A DNA stretch of 60,000 nt from Membranipora membranacea (lineage: Eukaryota; Bryozoa; Gymnolaemata; Cheilostomatida; Membraniporidae): the NCBI GenBank assembly GCA_914767715.1, contig OU612072.1, positions 26,352,001 through 26,412,000 on the forward strand, written 5' to 3'. This document shows positions 45,334-57,538 of the stretch, in pieces. Numbering within the stretch: position 1 is the first letter of the stretch; every line of letters starts with the position of its first letter. Made by a program: the position numbers and the translations under genes. The notes under the pieces are model-generated. The model worked only from the letters and a program-made list of their open reading frames with translations, made no database searches and was not told the origin of the DNA.

Positions 45334-46607
45334 ATGGGTAAGTTGTTTGCGAACATTTTTATAGACCAACAGAAATATGCTAGGACTGACACAATTTCAT
45401 GGTGTTCAACATTTCTAGAGCAGTCAATCAAATATTGTACCATGCTAGTCATATCAACATCTTTTATTCTTACTTATGTAGCTATGACAAAGCTTATCCT
45501 CCTGGCTATCGTCGCTGTGTCATGTGTGTCCACCTACAGGTCGAGAGCTGGATGGGGTCATGTTCAACCTCACTACAAACCAAGAACACATTACACTGGT
45601 AAGTAAACTTATGAGATTTGGATCTAAAACATAAATTTTCATGGTTCGGATATAAAAAAACTTTCATATCGCATGATTAAAATCTTTTAATTTTGTTTTG
45701 ATAGAGAACTCATAGAAATATTTTCCACTTTGCAGTTGCTTCATGGAGTGCATGGGGTCAATATGGACGATGCTCTAAGCCTTGTGGTGGAGGAATCCAA
45801 TTCAGATACAGAACATGCGAGAAGAAGCAAGTCTATGGCTACGGACCACATGGAAACTCCAAATGTGCTGGACCAATGAAATCTATGAAGTACTGCAATC
45901 TCCAATGCTGCCCAGGTAAGAACTATCCCTAAACATTGTAGGAAAAATGAAATGATTCCCAATGCATCTTACTAAGATTTTGAGACTATTTGAGTAAATT
46001 TGTTTGTGTTGACGATGACCAGACTGACAATAATATTGAGTAACAGAAGGTATAATTTGAACTTATGGTCTTTGTAGTTAACGGTGGATGGGCTTACTGG
46101 ACTAACTGGTCTAACAACCCTCACACCTACAAACAGACCAGAACCAGAACATGCAGCAAACCGTATCCATCATGTGGAGGACGCAAGTGTTACGGAGCCG
46201 CTAGTCAAACCAGAAATGTTCACAGTAAGTAAATAATTGTGAGCTATTTACAGTAAAAGTAATTTGTGTGATGTCTGCTCGTACTGACCTGCTCCTAGTT
46301 CGGATTTCCTTTCAACACCACTACACTACTGCATGTGAATTCAGGTGACACATAATGGCTATGGAAACAATTCTAACACAGCCTACTAATGTCAGGGTTA
46401 AAGGGATATCGATGTAATTAATACCTTATTCATATGATCAATAGTTTTCCTTTCTTATACATCTAACTTCAATTTTTTTGTTTTGCAGAGCCACATCACA
46501 ATCCACAGCCAGTCAGACAACAACCACACCAACAACCACACCGACTACCACACCAACAACCACACCGACAACCACACCGACAACCACACCGACAACCACG
46601 CTACTAA
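45334..46607 (+). CDS. Gene G: secreted TSP1-domain, His/Pro-rich protein
   Basis: Exons: 45334-45337, 45482-45598, 45736-45915, 46078-46224 and 46489-46607, joining to 189 codons with TAA (188 aa). The signal peptide ends CVST. The arm is short (YRSRAGWGHVQPHYKP), like gene C. Exon 3 is the GRC/GGG/CEKKQ/CAGPMK class with LQCC. Exon 4 is the GGRKCYGAASQTRNV class ending in H, like gene D. The tail is irregular (QPVRQQPHQ, a Leu-containing QPHRLPHQ, then QPHR units) and ends QPRY, as in gene A. Intron 1 is 144 nt, a multiple of three, and has no in-frame stop, so intron retention would leave one continuous reading frame. Canonical splicing is still the better reading because it is conserved in all copies. 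Confidence 0.88.
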
Positions 46608-47229
46608 GCGAATAATTACAAGACCCGAACAGAGATCTGAACTTGAACCCCAAATGATTTTTCTTTTCTTGAATAGAAAATAGAGCAACCAAATTATATA
46701 TTATCTATGTTAAATTTGTTGATTTGATGTTGTTTGTTCATTTTTATACTTTATTCATCAAAATTCTTTGCCTAGTAACACATTACACATAGCACAAAAC
46801 GACGAACCGCAATAATTGGAAGTCTCTGAATACCACAATTTCCTGGGTTGCAATTGCCAATATTGGTTTATCAATGAGCCATTTTGTAAACAGCTTCCGG
46901 GCTTAGCTTCTAAAGCAACCAGCAAACCAACCAAGTAAGCAACTGTGCAGGAGTGAAAACCTAGACACATATTGAAAGGGTGAATCAAACACCGACCTGG
47001 AAAGATAATGAAGTTATGGAAACGAAGGTTGATGTGCTACATCATCGAAACTAATTGATTTTAATCATTTAGTCCCCAGGAGTGATAAGATATACATTTT
47101 ATTCGGGTTTTTTTTCCGATAACATGTTCTTTTTTTCAAATTGTACATGAGAGATTCTACCCCACCCCCCACCGAAAAAATCTGTCCCAATATTTTTCTG
47201 ACGTAGTATAATTTTTACTGACCAACTTG

Positions 47230-47415
47230 TCAGCTTACCATCAATCTATCTGTATAAGTGCCTATTATGCTTTTGATATTTTGAAAATCATAAAGGTGTG
47301 CAATAAGTTAATTATAATTCATTGATACCAACGTTATTTATTAGTTCTGACATGTCTAGACTGACATAACTTGTCTTATCTGCATGTAGTTTGCATCACA
47401 TTGAATCCTCATCCA
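47230..47415 (-). repeat. Repeat R3, copy 2 (inverted)
   Basis: The plus strand reads AAGTGCCTATTATGCTTTTG, AAAGGTGTGCAATAAGTTAA and CATCACATTGAATCCTCATC, the reverse complement of 20400-20610. Confidence 0.6.
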
Positions 47416-48319
47416 TTAAAACAAAGCAACCTAAATGACCTAATATCCAACGCAAAAAAGATAATTTTTCTTCTTGTGTGAAATGCAACATGATCCAGAA
47501 ATTGCCCCTCACAGGTGCTTCAGAGGTTTCTTGTGAATCATTGGTTCTGCGCCACATCGTCCTACGAAATCCTCCAGAAAGCTGATTATCCTGCTTTTTA
47601 TCAAAATAGCGCAACGCCAATACACGACGTCATGCTGAAACCAACATTTTCGGAATCGGTATTCAATAGCTTTCTAACGATATATGAAATGACCAAATCA
47701 ATCAACGTTGGTAACATAACCTTAAGTAGGATTCTCCAGGTTTTAACACCCTGTTCTGCCCACTCCCATTTTTTTTAAATTCTTACTGTTTCCTCCAGAT
47801 TTGAGAGAGAATAGTCCTATTGAAATTTTTTGGTAACGATCCAATCGCTTATTAATGTGTCCCAGTGGCCAATGTATTTCATCTCAGTTCGAAGATTAAA
47901 TCACTGAGATCAAATAAGTGTTTTTAGCATTTCCTAGTGGCTAGAAATGTTCTCAGAGCTATATCTCAGTCCCAATTGGGTTCTTAAACCCCTTCCAAAC
48001 CCCGAGGTGGATCACTAGGGTGCTTTCCATCACTTTCACAGACTACGTAGAGTGCAAACCCAAGGACATAGACAAGACAAAGACAAGTTGTGGAAATTGA
48101 GGTAGATTCCCTCTTTCCACCTCTCTTGAATAAATTTTAATTTGATCCAAAATAGTTGGTGATAAATCAGGATCCATATGATTTGTAGGTTAGATATGTT
48201 TGTTTGGATAATTCAATTATGTTATGATACTGATCAACAGGAGGATATACCACACCATGTCTGTCTCTAGGATGAAAAGGCATGTAGCTAATGATATTGT
48301 ATTCCCGGTAAAAATGTCA

Positions 48320-48560
48320 TCAAATCTTGAATCCCAATAAGCTGGGGGATGTTGATAAAACACCTTTACTGAGAAAATAAGCTATCATTGTTATGATTTA
48401 TTTGTTTGCTGTAGTGTATAGTCGTTTCCTGATATGGCAAATAAATGTCAGATTTGACATCCTGCCCTGATTTATGGACTAGGAAGGAGTATTGAAAATT
48501 AAAACAGGGCGATGTAATCTTGGCCATTGATCATCATACTGATCGATCTTCACCTCCCAT
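48320..48560 (-). repeat. R1 interspersed repeat (divergent)
   Basis: Reversed, of the GGGCAGGATGTCA subtype (TGACATCCTGCCCTGATTTA on the plus strand). No TSP1 gene lies in the expected downstream position. Confidence 0.6.
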
Positions 48561-49719
48561 TATTTATCGAACAAACAATTTGAGGTTACTGATAAATGAA
48601 AACCTGAGACAAACTGGGCAAGCAATAGCATTGGCCACAAGACCTCAAGAGATTTGGGCGATAGAAAACAGTCAAACTAATTGCACAAAAAATCTCAGAC
48701 TGACTCAACAAGTGAACATAAAGTGGTCCCATCACTGACTTCAGATCACAATGAATTAAATATTCTATCATTTTGAACGACAATGTTCTCATAGCGAATA
48801 ACCAGAGCCTATAATTTCCAAGATCGAGGTGGATAAAACCAAAAATGACTAGAGAGAAAAATTTAGCATGACACTGCAATTATGTGCATAGTTGTATACA
48901 TGTGTAGCAATCTACTGGCAGGTGAGACAAGATTTTGGGATATACAGATCTTTGTCCCCAAAGGGGTCAATGTAAATTGGTTCTTACAATTTGGCGCATT
49001 ATGGCATTTGCCTTTTCCCACTTGGATACCTTGCTAGGTTTCATTTTCTGCACTCAGAACCCTTTGACTTGACTGTTGTTAAATAAAAATTTGGAGAGAA
49101 TTTTTATTATCATATGGCGTGAAAGTATCACAGACAAAATATCTGAATAAAAATAAGTAATATACTGGCTAATCAGAGTCTAAACCAAGAAGGTCAAGGC
49201 CTTATTCGAGGAGGTTGTGTTACTGAGAAATATTCACAACATAAGTCCCATGCTGTATGTCTAGTACAAATTTTATGAGGGAAGTTTTAAATTTCATAAA
49301 AGAAGATACCCATGGCTGATATCTATCCCATCTTACTAGAACATGAAAGTGATGTTTCCATAGCTGATAAATTCAGTCATTCACTTATCGATTTTGATGT
49401 TAGCCTACCAAAACGCCTCCAAGCCACCACAATAAAATTTCCAATTATTTTGTTGTTTGATGGCACATAAATTCGCTGGCCCAGTGCAAGAAATTACTAT
49501 CTGGACAATTTTGCAATTTGCAGGAACTCAAATCTTAGATTGGCGTGCTTGATACATTTTAACCTAACCCGTTATTAGCCAGTCTGCTTCAACCCATGAC
49601 AGGATGCTATGTCGTTGTTTTTTTGTCAATTATGTAGACCATAATGCAGTTGCTATTTCCATGAACGCTGAACCACGCGATGGGCTTAATGTCTCTCTGC
49701 ATATTACCAAAATAAATAT

Positions 49720-49930
49720 GTGAACATTATTAATGGTCAGGATTACATTTCCTTGCTGTGTTTTTCATCAGTCCTTTTTAGCCAATAAATCATCATAAGG
49801 TAAAGCCCAGGTTGTCTAGTCGAAAATTAGTTTGCCATTTCAGGATGTGATATTGCAGACATTGAGCAGCAAACAAGATGAAGGCGTTTTAATAACTACA
49901 ACCAGTTAATTGTGATTGATGATCAAACTA
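49720..49930 (+). repeat. R1 interspersed repeat
   Basis: TTAATGGTCAGGATTACATT, AGCCAATAAATCATCATAAGG and AACCAGTTAATTGTGATTGA. The downstream extension to about 50290 matches those at 19170 and 26480. Confidence 0.68.
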
Positions 49931-51431
49931 TATTACTCACTTCTAGAGCGAAAGAGTAACAAGGAATCACAGTTATTATAGCCATGCTCTTTCCCCTGAT
50001 AGAGAACAAAAGTAGAGTGAATATTATGCCCACACGTCAATCAGTATCATGGCAATAGGAAGAGACAGCAAAACTAAATATTGTCAACCTTATTCAGTCA
50101 TATGAGAAACATTGGTCAAAATTGCAAACTTTAATCTTGGTGACTGTTATTTATGCTATGGCTAAAACAATGACTGACTAACTTGTGATTATCCAGTCTG
50201 CTCCAACGCAGGATGTTTTGTCAGTATTATTTTGTCCATTATGTAGACCACAGTTCATTGGATATTTCCTTTTTGCTGAACCATGCAAAGTACAGGTTTT
50301 CTTGAATGCTTCCAAATTAATCTGAGAGCATCGCAAACCAGCATCCTCAAAAGTTATAGAGCAGTTGTGATGTTCTTACTTTGCGTTCTAACTGAAGTGC
50401 TTTAGGATGTAGTTTAAAAGTGGCTATGAATGAGTATGAACAATTGACCATACAAATAAGAGCCTGATGATGGTAGTTAAACTTCTAATCCATTTTTATG
50501 ACTCACTATTAACCCTGTGTAACACCCCACCAATAGATTCAACCTATTCCTAGTTGCCACTTCATAGTCATCAGTGTAATTAGATGTCCTTTAGTTGGGA
50601 CCAGCAGGATGAAAGCTGGCAATGTTGTGCATACTTCTCAAATATGAAGTGATCTGAATCTTATCTGCATCACATTTTTGAGTCACCGATCAAGCGCTGA
50701 AGAAAGACAAAGTGTTTGCTAGCAGTAATAACAACATGTGTATGATATCAGTTTTCTAGCAAGTAAGAGAAGACAAGGGCTTTATGGATCCCAGTCGTCA
50801 AAAACAAAAATATAGAGAGTTTTGAAAACCTAGCACATCATGTCATCTACCTTTTCCATCTCAGCGAAGTTGAACTTTTGCCGCTGAGAAGCATTTTTTG
50901 TTGTTGTCATATACAAAACTGGATATGGCATTTATTACTACTTTGGATGATATTAATCAGAAAATCCAAATAAGTAGTGTGATGGATAATCAGTTTGAAA
51001 TCCAAAGGATCACAGCCTAAAGCAGAATGTTTTGTTGCTAGTGAGGTGCTATTGAACATGGTTTGGTATTTTGCAATTGATTAAATTCTTAAACAAGATG
51101 GACTGTGAAAGTGTTTAAGTAATACCTATTTTAGAACTTACATCGGAGACTGAGCACTAGGCTCATTCCTTGATAGTAAGCTATTGAGAATTGCAATGCA
51201 CAACATTGACTTCCAATAATTTCTGTTTGTGGTTTTATGCTATGAGTAATGTATTATTTAAAATTTACAAGGCAAAACATTTTGGTTAATAAAAGATAAA
51301 AAATCAACAAACAAGAAGAAATTGAACATATTTAGCGTAGATAATATGTAAAGTTGTTTCTCTATTTTCTATTCAAGAAAAATGGTTCAGGGTTAAAGTT
51401 CAAATCTGGTGCGAGTCTTTCTATTGTTTGC

Positions 51432-52668
51432 TTAGTAGTGTGGTTGTTGGTGTGGTTGTCGGTGTGGTTGTGGTCTGTAGTGTGGTTGTGGATGAGGCTC
51501 TGCAAAACACAAATATTTCTGTTTTATGTATGAATCTGAAGCCTTAACATAACAATATCTGATTGCCTCCATATCCAGATAACTCGGACTTGAATGTGCT
51601 ATGCTAGCACTGTTTTACAGCCATAAAGTATCACCTGATTTAGTAGTGTTGAAAGGGACTCCAAACTATGAGCTATACACTCTATATCGACTAAAAAGCT
51701 AATAATTATTTACTTACTTGGTACATTTCTGGTTTGACTATCGGCTCCGTAGCACCTGCGTCCTCCACATGATGGATATGGTTTGCTGCAGGTTCTGGTT
51801 CTAGTTTGTTTGTATGTGTGAGGGTTGTTAGACCAGTTAGTCCAGTAAGCCCATCCACCATTTACTACGAAGATAATAAGTTCAACTTAGGCGTTTTGTC
51901 ACTCCAGGTGATTGTCAGTCTGGTCAGTGTGCTCTTTATTATTGTAAGTCTTGTCACAGTCAACATAAATCAAATTTACTCAAATATTCTCAGAATGGCA
52001 GGCAGATGCTTGGGACATATGGAAATATTTTCATTTCTCTCTCAACTTTGAACTCCCTTACCTGGGCAGCAATGCAGATTGCAGTACTTCATAGATTTAT
52101 TTCTTCCAGCACATTTTGAGATTCCATGTGGTCCATAGCCATAGACTCGCTTCCTCTCGCATGTTCTGTATCTGAATTGGATTCCTCTACCACAAGGCTT
52201 AGAGCATTGTCCATATTGACCCCATGCACTCCATGTAGCGACTGCAAAGTGGAAAATATTTTTATTATTTCTCAACTGAAAAATCTGTTTCAAATCATGT
52301 AGTTTGTGAATTTTTTATAAGAATCAACTAAATTAGGCCTGAGAGTCGTTTCTCATAGATTTTCTCCCCAGTGTAATGTGTTCTTGGTTTGTAGTGAGGT
52401 TGAACATGTGGCCTGTAGCTAGTTGGAGCATGTGGTCTGTAGCTTTGTTGATGGGGTCTGTAGGCGGACACACATGCCACAGCAACGATAGCCAGGAGGA
52501 TAACCTTTGTCATAGCTACAAAAGTAAGAATAAAAGATCTTGAAACGACAAGTATGGTACAATATATGAGTGATTGCTCTAGAAATATTTGAACCACATG
52601 AGATTGTGTCAATCCTAGCGTATTTATGTTGATCTATACATTTGTTGTTGTTCAAAAAACCTACCCAT
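51432..52668 (-). pseudogene. Gene H: TSP1-domain gene with lost exon-2 splice donor, probable pseudogene
   Basis: The exon-equivalent segments are 52665-52668, 52369-52515, 52062-52241, 51718-51864 and 51432-51499. Joined as in the paralogs they would give 182 codons with TAA (181 aa), with no frame damage: long arm (YRPHQQSYRPH), GRG/CERKR/CAGRNK exon 3, GGRRCYGADSQTRNVP exon 4 and a short tail. The exon-2 donor is the fault. After ACACTG the gene reads GGGAGA where paralogs read GTAAGT or GTGAGT, a change at three of six positions, so a single base-calling error is unlikely. Read-through adds about 12 residues (GEKIYEKRLSGLI) and stops. Skipping exon 2 keeps frame but loses the signal peptide. 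It could still be a gene with altered splicing. The promoter TATA box is intact. Confidence 0.62.
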
Positions 52669-52730
52669 TTTAGTTGATCTTCCTATTGAATACAACAGTT
52701 GAATGATATCCCTCTCTCAACTGCATGCCC

Positions 52731-52737
52731 TTTTATA
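52731..52737 (-). promoter_or_regulatory. Gene H TATA box
   Basis: The minus strand reads TATAAAA, with its far end 69 bp from the ATG. The GATA site is lost (the position reads ATATGAAAGCC on the plus strand). Confidence 0.65.
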
Positions 52738-53444
52738 CCATTAGATCACCATGTATGACAATATGAAAGCCATTAATTACCTTAGATTTTAACAGGGGTA
52801 CTCTTTTACCTTTAATTTTTGTCAGTTGACGACCAGCCAATCAGTTTAACCTGCTAATGAGTTTCACTTGATTGGATCATACTTTTCAGCGGCACCTAAA
52901 ATGGATGTATCGGCGGCAGTTTTATTTTGATCTCATATTTGACATGATTGGAAATAACATTTCCTAAATAGTTCCTATCACAGTCAACATATTTATTGAT
53001 GATTTAGTATATAAATCAATGGGAAAGAGTAATCGCTCTTGATGGTTGGATTGTATAGATGGTATATTGAATCATCGAGCATACTTGGTTGCTCAACAAA
53101 GTGAACTTCAGCTATATGGAAAACAATGCAGTGATAAAATTGAAATTGTCACAGAGCTCTAATTAACAATGAACATCCTACAATGCTGTCTGACTAGAGG
53201 GCGTCAAACATCCTCTGATTGGGTTAGAATATCAAATGTACTTGAATTATCTAGGTATGGAAATAAGAAAAATGCTTTAATCTCGATAGGACGGATAACA
53301 AGATATACTAGGTGAGGTCTCAATCCATGACATTTGTGTATTGTGCTGAAATTTATTTACAATGTTAGTTATGTTGTATCCGTTCCTGTTTATGCAAGCA
53401 TCAACTCTTGTTGATAATGATAGTTAGACAATTTACCTAGTTTT

Positions 53445-53625
53445 ATATGGGAGGTGGCTATGGTGCAATGGGTAGGGTATTGTACCTGTGTTTGATACCA
53501 GGTGGCTCACAGTGGTGTCAGGAAAGGCATTTGACCTTCTATGCAAAATTAGAATACAAATTGTGGACCCATACTATTGCCGGAAATAAAAAACAAAGCG
53601 GCATCAATATCACAGTATCAAAATT
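53445..53625 (+). repeat. tRNA-derived SINE
   Basis: Same family as 39421-39740: TGGTGCAATGGGTAGGGT, GTTTGATACC, then GTGTCAGGAAAGGCAT and the shared 3' part ending ATACTATTGCCGG. Confidence 0.65.
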
Positions 53626-54309
53626 ATCAGTGGATGAATGAATTTTTACCAAAGTACAGATATGGAGGGATGTTATCTAACCTTTGGAATAATTAGTGGG
53701 CGCAAATCATTTCAAAAGCCACAGAATCTTTTTTTTAAACAGGTTTTTGCTTTCATAATACTAATCGGAGGCATCTCTCCACACCAGGTAATTTCTTTCA
53801 AAACCAACAACATACAAAAATTCTGCATACTGCTGACGAGGCACACATCACTTGATGGGTGATTGTAAAATTTTGTTGAATTTGGATGTTTGACACTAGC
53901 TTCTTGCCGTGCCGTTTCTTTCATGTGAACTGCGTTCATGTGTGATTGAGTTCGGAAGACATCTCAAGCCGAATCAACAACAAATGGTATTCAACAGTAG
54001 CTTTTGCAGCCTGTTGATTTTCAGATATCCTCTCTGTGGCAAGCTTCATCACAGCTGACTGAAAATGCCAATGTCACAACATAACTATCACTCCAAACCT
54101 GTTTCCTACCATTTTTCTTAGAAACTAATCGGTGTTCAATTAGCAAAATGAAATTGGTAAGACAGTCACTGAAGAGATATAGCATGAATATAATGTCTCT
54201 ATGCGATTGGTTTGAATTTTACTCTTAGCTGATTACTCCAGATGTGGTGATGTATGCTAACACTCTGCTAGTTCGCCACAGAAGGCATGTACACATTACC
54301 TAAATTACT

Positions 54310-54580
54310 TTATTCTATAAATAGTTAGTGGAAGAGGAGATTAGCTGTCGTACTTATGATGATTAACGTTTTGGATAACATTTCCTTGTGTGGTTAACAT
54401 CACTCAATCATAGTCCCTAAATCACAACAAGGCTGAGCACAGTAGTGTGTCAACGCTTGCATTGATTTGCCATATCAGGAAGTGACTTTGCAAAACAGCA
54501 AACCAATAAATTATAAAAAATTATTGCATTACTTCATCTTTGAAGATGTTTTAATAACTTTAACCAGTTAATTAGGATTT
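54310..54580 (+). repeat. R1 interspersed repeat, upstream of gene H
   Basis: GTGGAAGAGGAGATTAGCTG, CATATCAGGAAGTGACTTTG, TTTAACCAGTTAATTAGG. It lies 1.6 kb upstream of gene H. Confidence 0.7.
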
Positions 54581-54869
54581 GAGACTTGATGACAGCGCAA
54601 ATTCTAACACGGAGGAATAACAAGGACATCATAAGCCACACCCTTCTCTTCAGTAGGGAAACAAACATGTCAAACATTATCACATCAATACAGCAAAAAA
54701 GAGCTTTTTAACCGCAACGCAATTTAATCCAAATTGAAACTATTCTTTACCCCTGGATAAGATTTTATTTTTTATCCTCTTTATTTGCCTATTGACTAAT
54801 AATTACTTTGCTGATTGCTCAGGTCAACATAAATAAGGTGATTATTTGATCATTAATTCTACATTCTAC

Positions 54870-55120
54870 AGCTAATAATGTCATCGAAACTTCAATCCCC
54901 ATTAACTCATTGAAGTTATGGAAGGACTTTCGCTGAGAAGGTATGTCCTCAATGTAATTGGTTTGCCGTTTCCAGATATGGCACAAAAATTTCAAACTCG
55001 GAAGCCTGCGCTCTGTTGATCTATGGAATGTATGGGGTGTTGATGAACCAAACAAGGAAATGCAATCGGACCATTCATCATCATAAGTAAGATTGGTTAT
55101 CAACTCATCCATCTGTTATT
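54870..55120 (-). repeat. R1 interspersed repeat, upstream of gene I
   Basis: Reversed landmarks (AATCCCCATTAACTCATTGA, TCATCATCATAAGTAAGATTG). It lies 1.16 kb upstream of gene I and forms an inverted pair with the copy at 54310. Confidence 0.62.
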
Positions 55121-56176
55121 CATAGCAAAGCTAATTAAGGTGATAGATGTACAAAACATTGTGAAGAACTCGCTGGGTAGGAGCACCATCGCAAGACATC
55201 TTGAGTAATGAGATCAAAAAATATTCATTGCTCATGCTCATTTCTGATGCACATTATCCTGGTTTAATCCATTTGTACCAATATATAATTCCTAATACTC
55301 TTTCCAGTGGATTTTTCAGATATTTTCAAGACTAAAATAAGGTTGATAACAGAGTCAGTAATCAGTGAGGGATACAGCATACACCAATGCATATAAATCG
55401 ATTGACCTGCATATAAATGACATGCAGTGGGAGAAGGACATTACGTTTAGAATAAGTGTAGTATATTTGTGTACCCAATATATGCCATAAAAACGCTTTG
55501 GTAAGAAAACATACATATGTGCAGTAACTTTACTCAAGTTAGTTTATTTAATAAGTATAGTGGTCAGATGTATGTATTCTAACAATGGCGTCTTCAGGGC
55601 ATGTATCTTGTGTACCATATTCCACTATACTCTGACCATGCTGTCCTATCTTCTCCTGAGTGTCAATCTATGTGTAGGTCTATCAATTATTTTGACCCCT
55701 GCAGTGTTTGGGATCTAACTTAGGTTCACTTGGAATTTGTGACACATAAAACTTTGTTAACTTGAGTAAATCTGTTAAATCTCTAATCTCTATGGGAGAA
55801 GAGTATTTATGGATCCCTGAATACATCTTCAATGACAGCAATTTAATCGGTATTTGATTAACTTATATGGCTAACTTTTTCTAATGGTTCTATACATCTA
55901 AACAATTTCAGACGAAAATTTTAACAGTGATTTGAAGTAATAAGGAAGTGATATTTTCACTCATGTCAACTGAAAGATTTAAGTCAAACCGCCGCCAAAA
56001 CATCAATTTTAGGTGCCGGCGGCGTCAAACACCTTCTTGTCAAGTATGATCCAATCAAGTAAAACCTATTAGCTGGTCGTCAAATGCCAAATAAGATCCT
56101 ACGCAGAGGACTAATGTCTTCCATTAGGTGACAGGTGAACTAGCAACACTGTTAAATATTGAGATAATTTATGGCC

Positions 56177-56213
56177 CTTATCTGTCAACAGTTGGTGGTC
56201 TAAGGGTATAAAA
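56177..56213 (+). promoter_or_regulatory. Gene I core promoter: GATA site and TATA box
   Basis: CTTATC is at 56177-56182 and TATAAAA at 56207-56213, with the ATG 70 bp after the TATA start, as in gene F. Confidence 0.75.
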
Positions 56214-56276
56214 AGGCATGCAGTTGAGAGAACTAACATCATTCAACTGTTGCATTCAATAGGAAGATCAACTAAA

Positions 56277-57538
56277 ATGGGTAAGTTGTTTGCCACCAAC
56301 AGATTCAGAGATCAACAGAAATATGCTAGGACTGACACAATTTCATGATTTTCAATTTTTCTAGAGCAATCACTCAAATATTGTACAATACTAGTCATAT
56401 CAACATCTTTTATTCTTACTTATGTAGCTATGACAAAGCTAATCCTCCTGGCTATCGTTGCTGTGGCATGTGTGTCCGCCTACAGAGGTGGATGGGATCA
56501 TGTTCAACCTCACTACAAACCAAGAACACATTACACTGGTGAGTAAACTTATGAGGAATAAATGCCAATTTAGATTTAGAGTTAAAAAAAATCTAAAATA
56601 TTTAAATGAGTTTTTTGAAGTGATGAGTTTATAAAAATAATGTTCCATTTTCCAGTTGCTGAATGGAGTGCATGGGGTCAATATGGGCAATGCTCTAAGC
56701 CTTGTGGTAGAGGAATCCAATTCAGATACAGAACATGCCAGAGGAAGCGAGTATATGGCTACGGACCACATAGAAATTCAAAATGTGCCGGACGAAACAA
56801 ATCTATGAAGTACTGCAATCTGCATTGCTGCCCAGGTAAGAGAAATCCTTCAAAGTTGAAAGAGAATTTAATAGATTCCAGATGGCATGTGCATCTGACC
56901 ACGACTGCGAGAAGATTTAAGTCACTTTAGTGTTGAGTTTGACCAGACTGGGCATCATATGATGTAACAGAAGGTGCAAGGTAAACTTATGTTTTTTAGT
57001 TAACGGTGGATGGGCTTACTGGACTAACTGGTCTAACAACCCACACACATACAAACAGACCAGAACCAGAACCTGCAGCAAACCATATCCATCATGTGGA
57101 GGACGCAAGTGCTACGGAGCCGCTAGTCAAACCAGAAATGTACCAAGTAAGTAAATACTTACAAGCTATCCACAGCAAAACTTGATATCTGGCTGTCTGT
57201 TTATACTCACCAGCTCATAGTTTGGAGTTCCTTTCAACAGTACTAAACAAGTGCAAATCAGGTGACACTTTGAAGCTGTGAAAACAATGCTAAAAATAGC
57301 TCATTCAAGTCCGACCTAACTATATATTAAGGTAATATACCATACTGATTCATTAACTCAAATCAGTTTCAGTCGAATGCATGATAAGAAATGAATTATA
57401 GTCATAATAGCTTAATAATTTTCCCTCTTATACATCCAACTTAAATAATTGATTTTTACAGAGCCTCATTACAACCCACAGCCACACCGACAACCACACC
57501 GACAACCACACCAACAACCACACAACCACGGCGGTTAA
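56277..57538 (+). CDS. Gene I: secreted TSP1-domain protein with altered C-terminus
   Basis: Exons: 56277-56280, 56428-56538, 56656-56835, 57000-57146 and 57462-57538, joining to 173 codons with TAA (172 aa). The arm is the short class (YRGGWDHVQPHYKP). Exon 3 begins VAEWSAWG (Ser or Thr elsewhere), has CQRKRVYGYGPHRNSK, and is otherwise the GRG/CAGRNK class. Exon 4 is the GGRKCYGAASQTRNVP class. The tail starts like the others (PHYNPQPHRQPHRQPHQ) but ends QPHNHGG. The usual QPHY stop and about 100 bp of conserved 3' flank are missing, consistent with a deletion across the stop region. The exon-2 donor is GTGAGT. All splice sites are canonical. The function is unknown. Confidence 0.86.

Larger units (their letters stand above)
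46608..51431. other. Region between convergent genes G and H
   Basis: It holds the 3' flanks of both genes (to about 46830 and from about 51100), R3, and R1 copies at 48320 and 49720. Short ORFs here lack coding signatures. Confidence 0.45.
52738..56176. other. Region between divergent genes H and I
   Basis: Conserved upstream blocks lie at both ends (52780-53170 and 55680-56176). A SINE lies at 53445, with an inverted R1 pair at 54310 and 54870. No credible gene. Confidence 0.5.

Noticed and set aside
45187-45606. A single 139-codon ORF starting upstream of the gene G TATA box
   Set aside because: It runs through promoter, exon 1 and intron 1; the start lies upstream of the predicted transcription start. 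Only the intron-retention possibility was kept.
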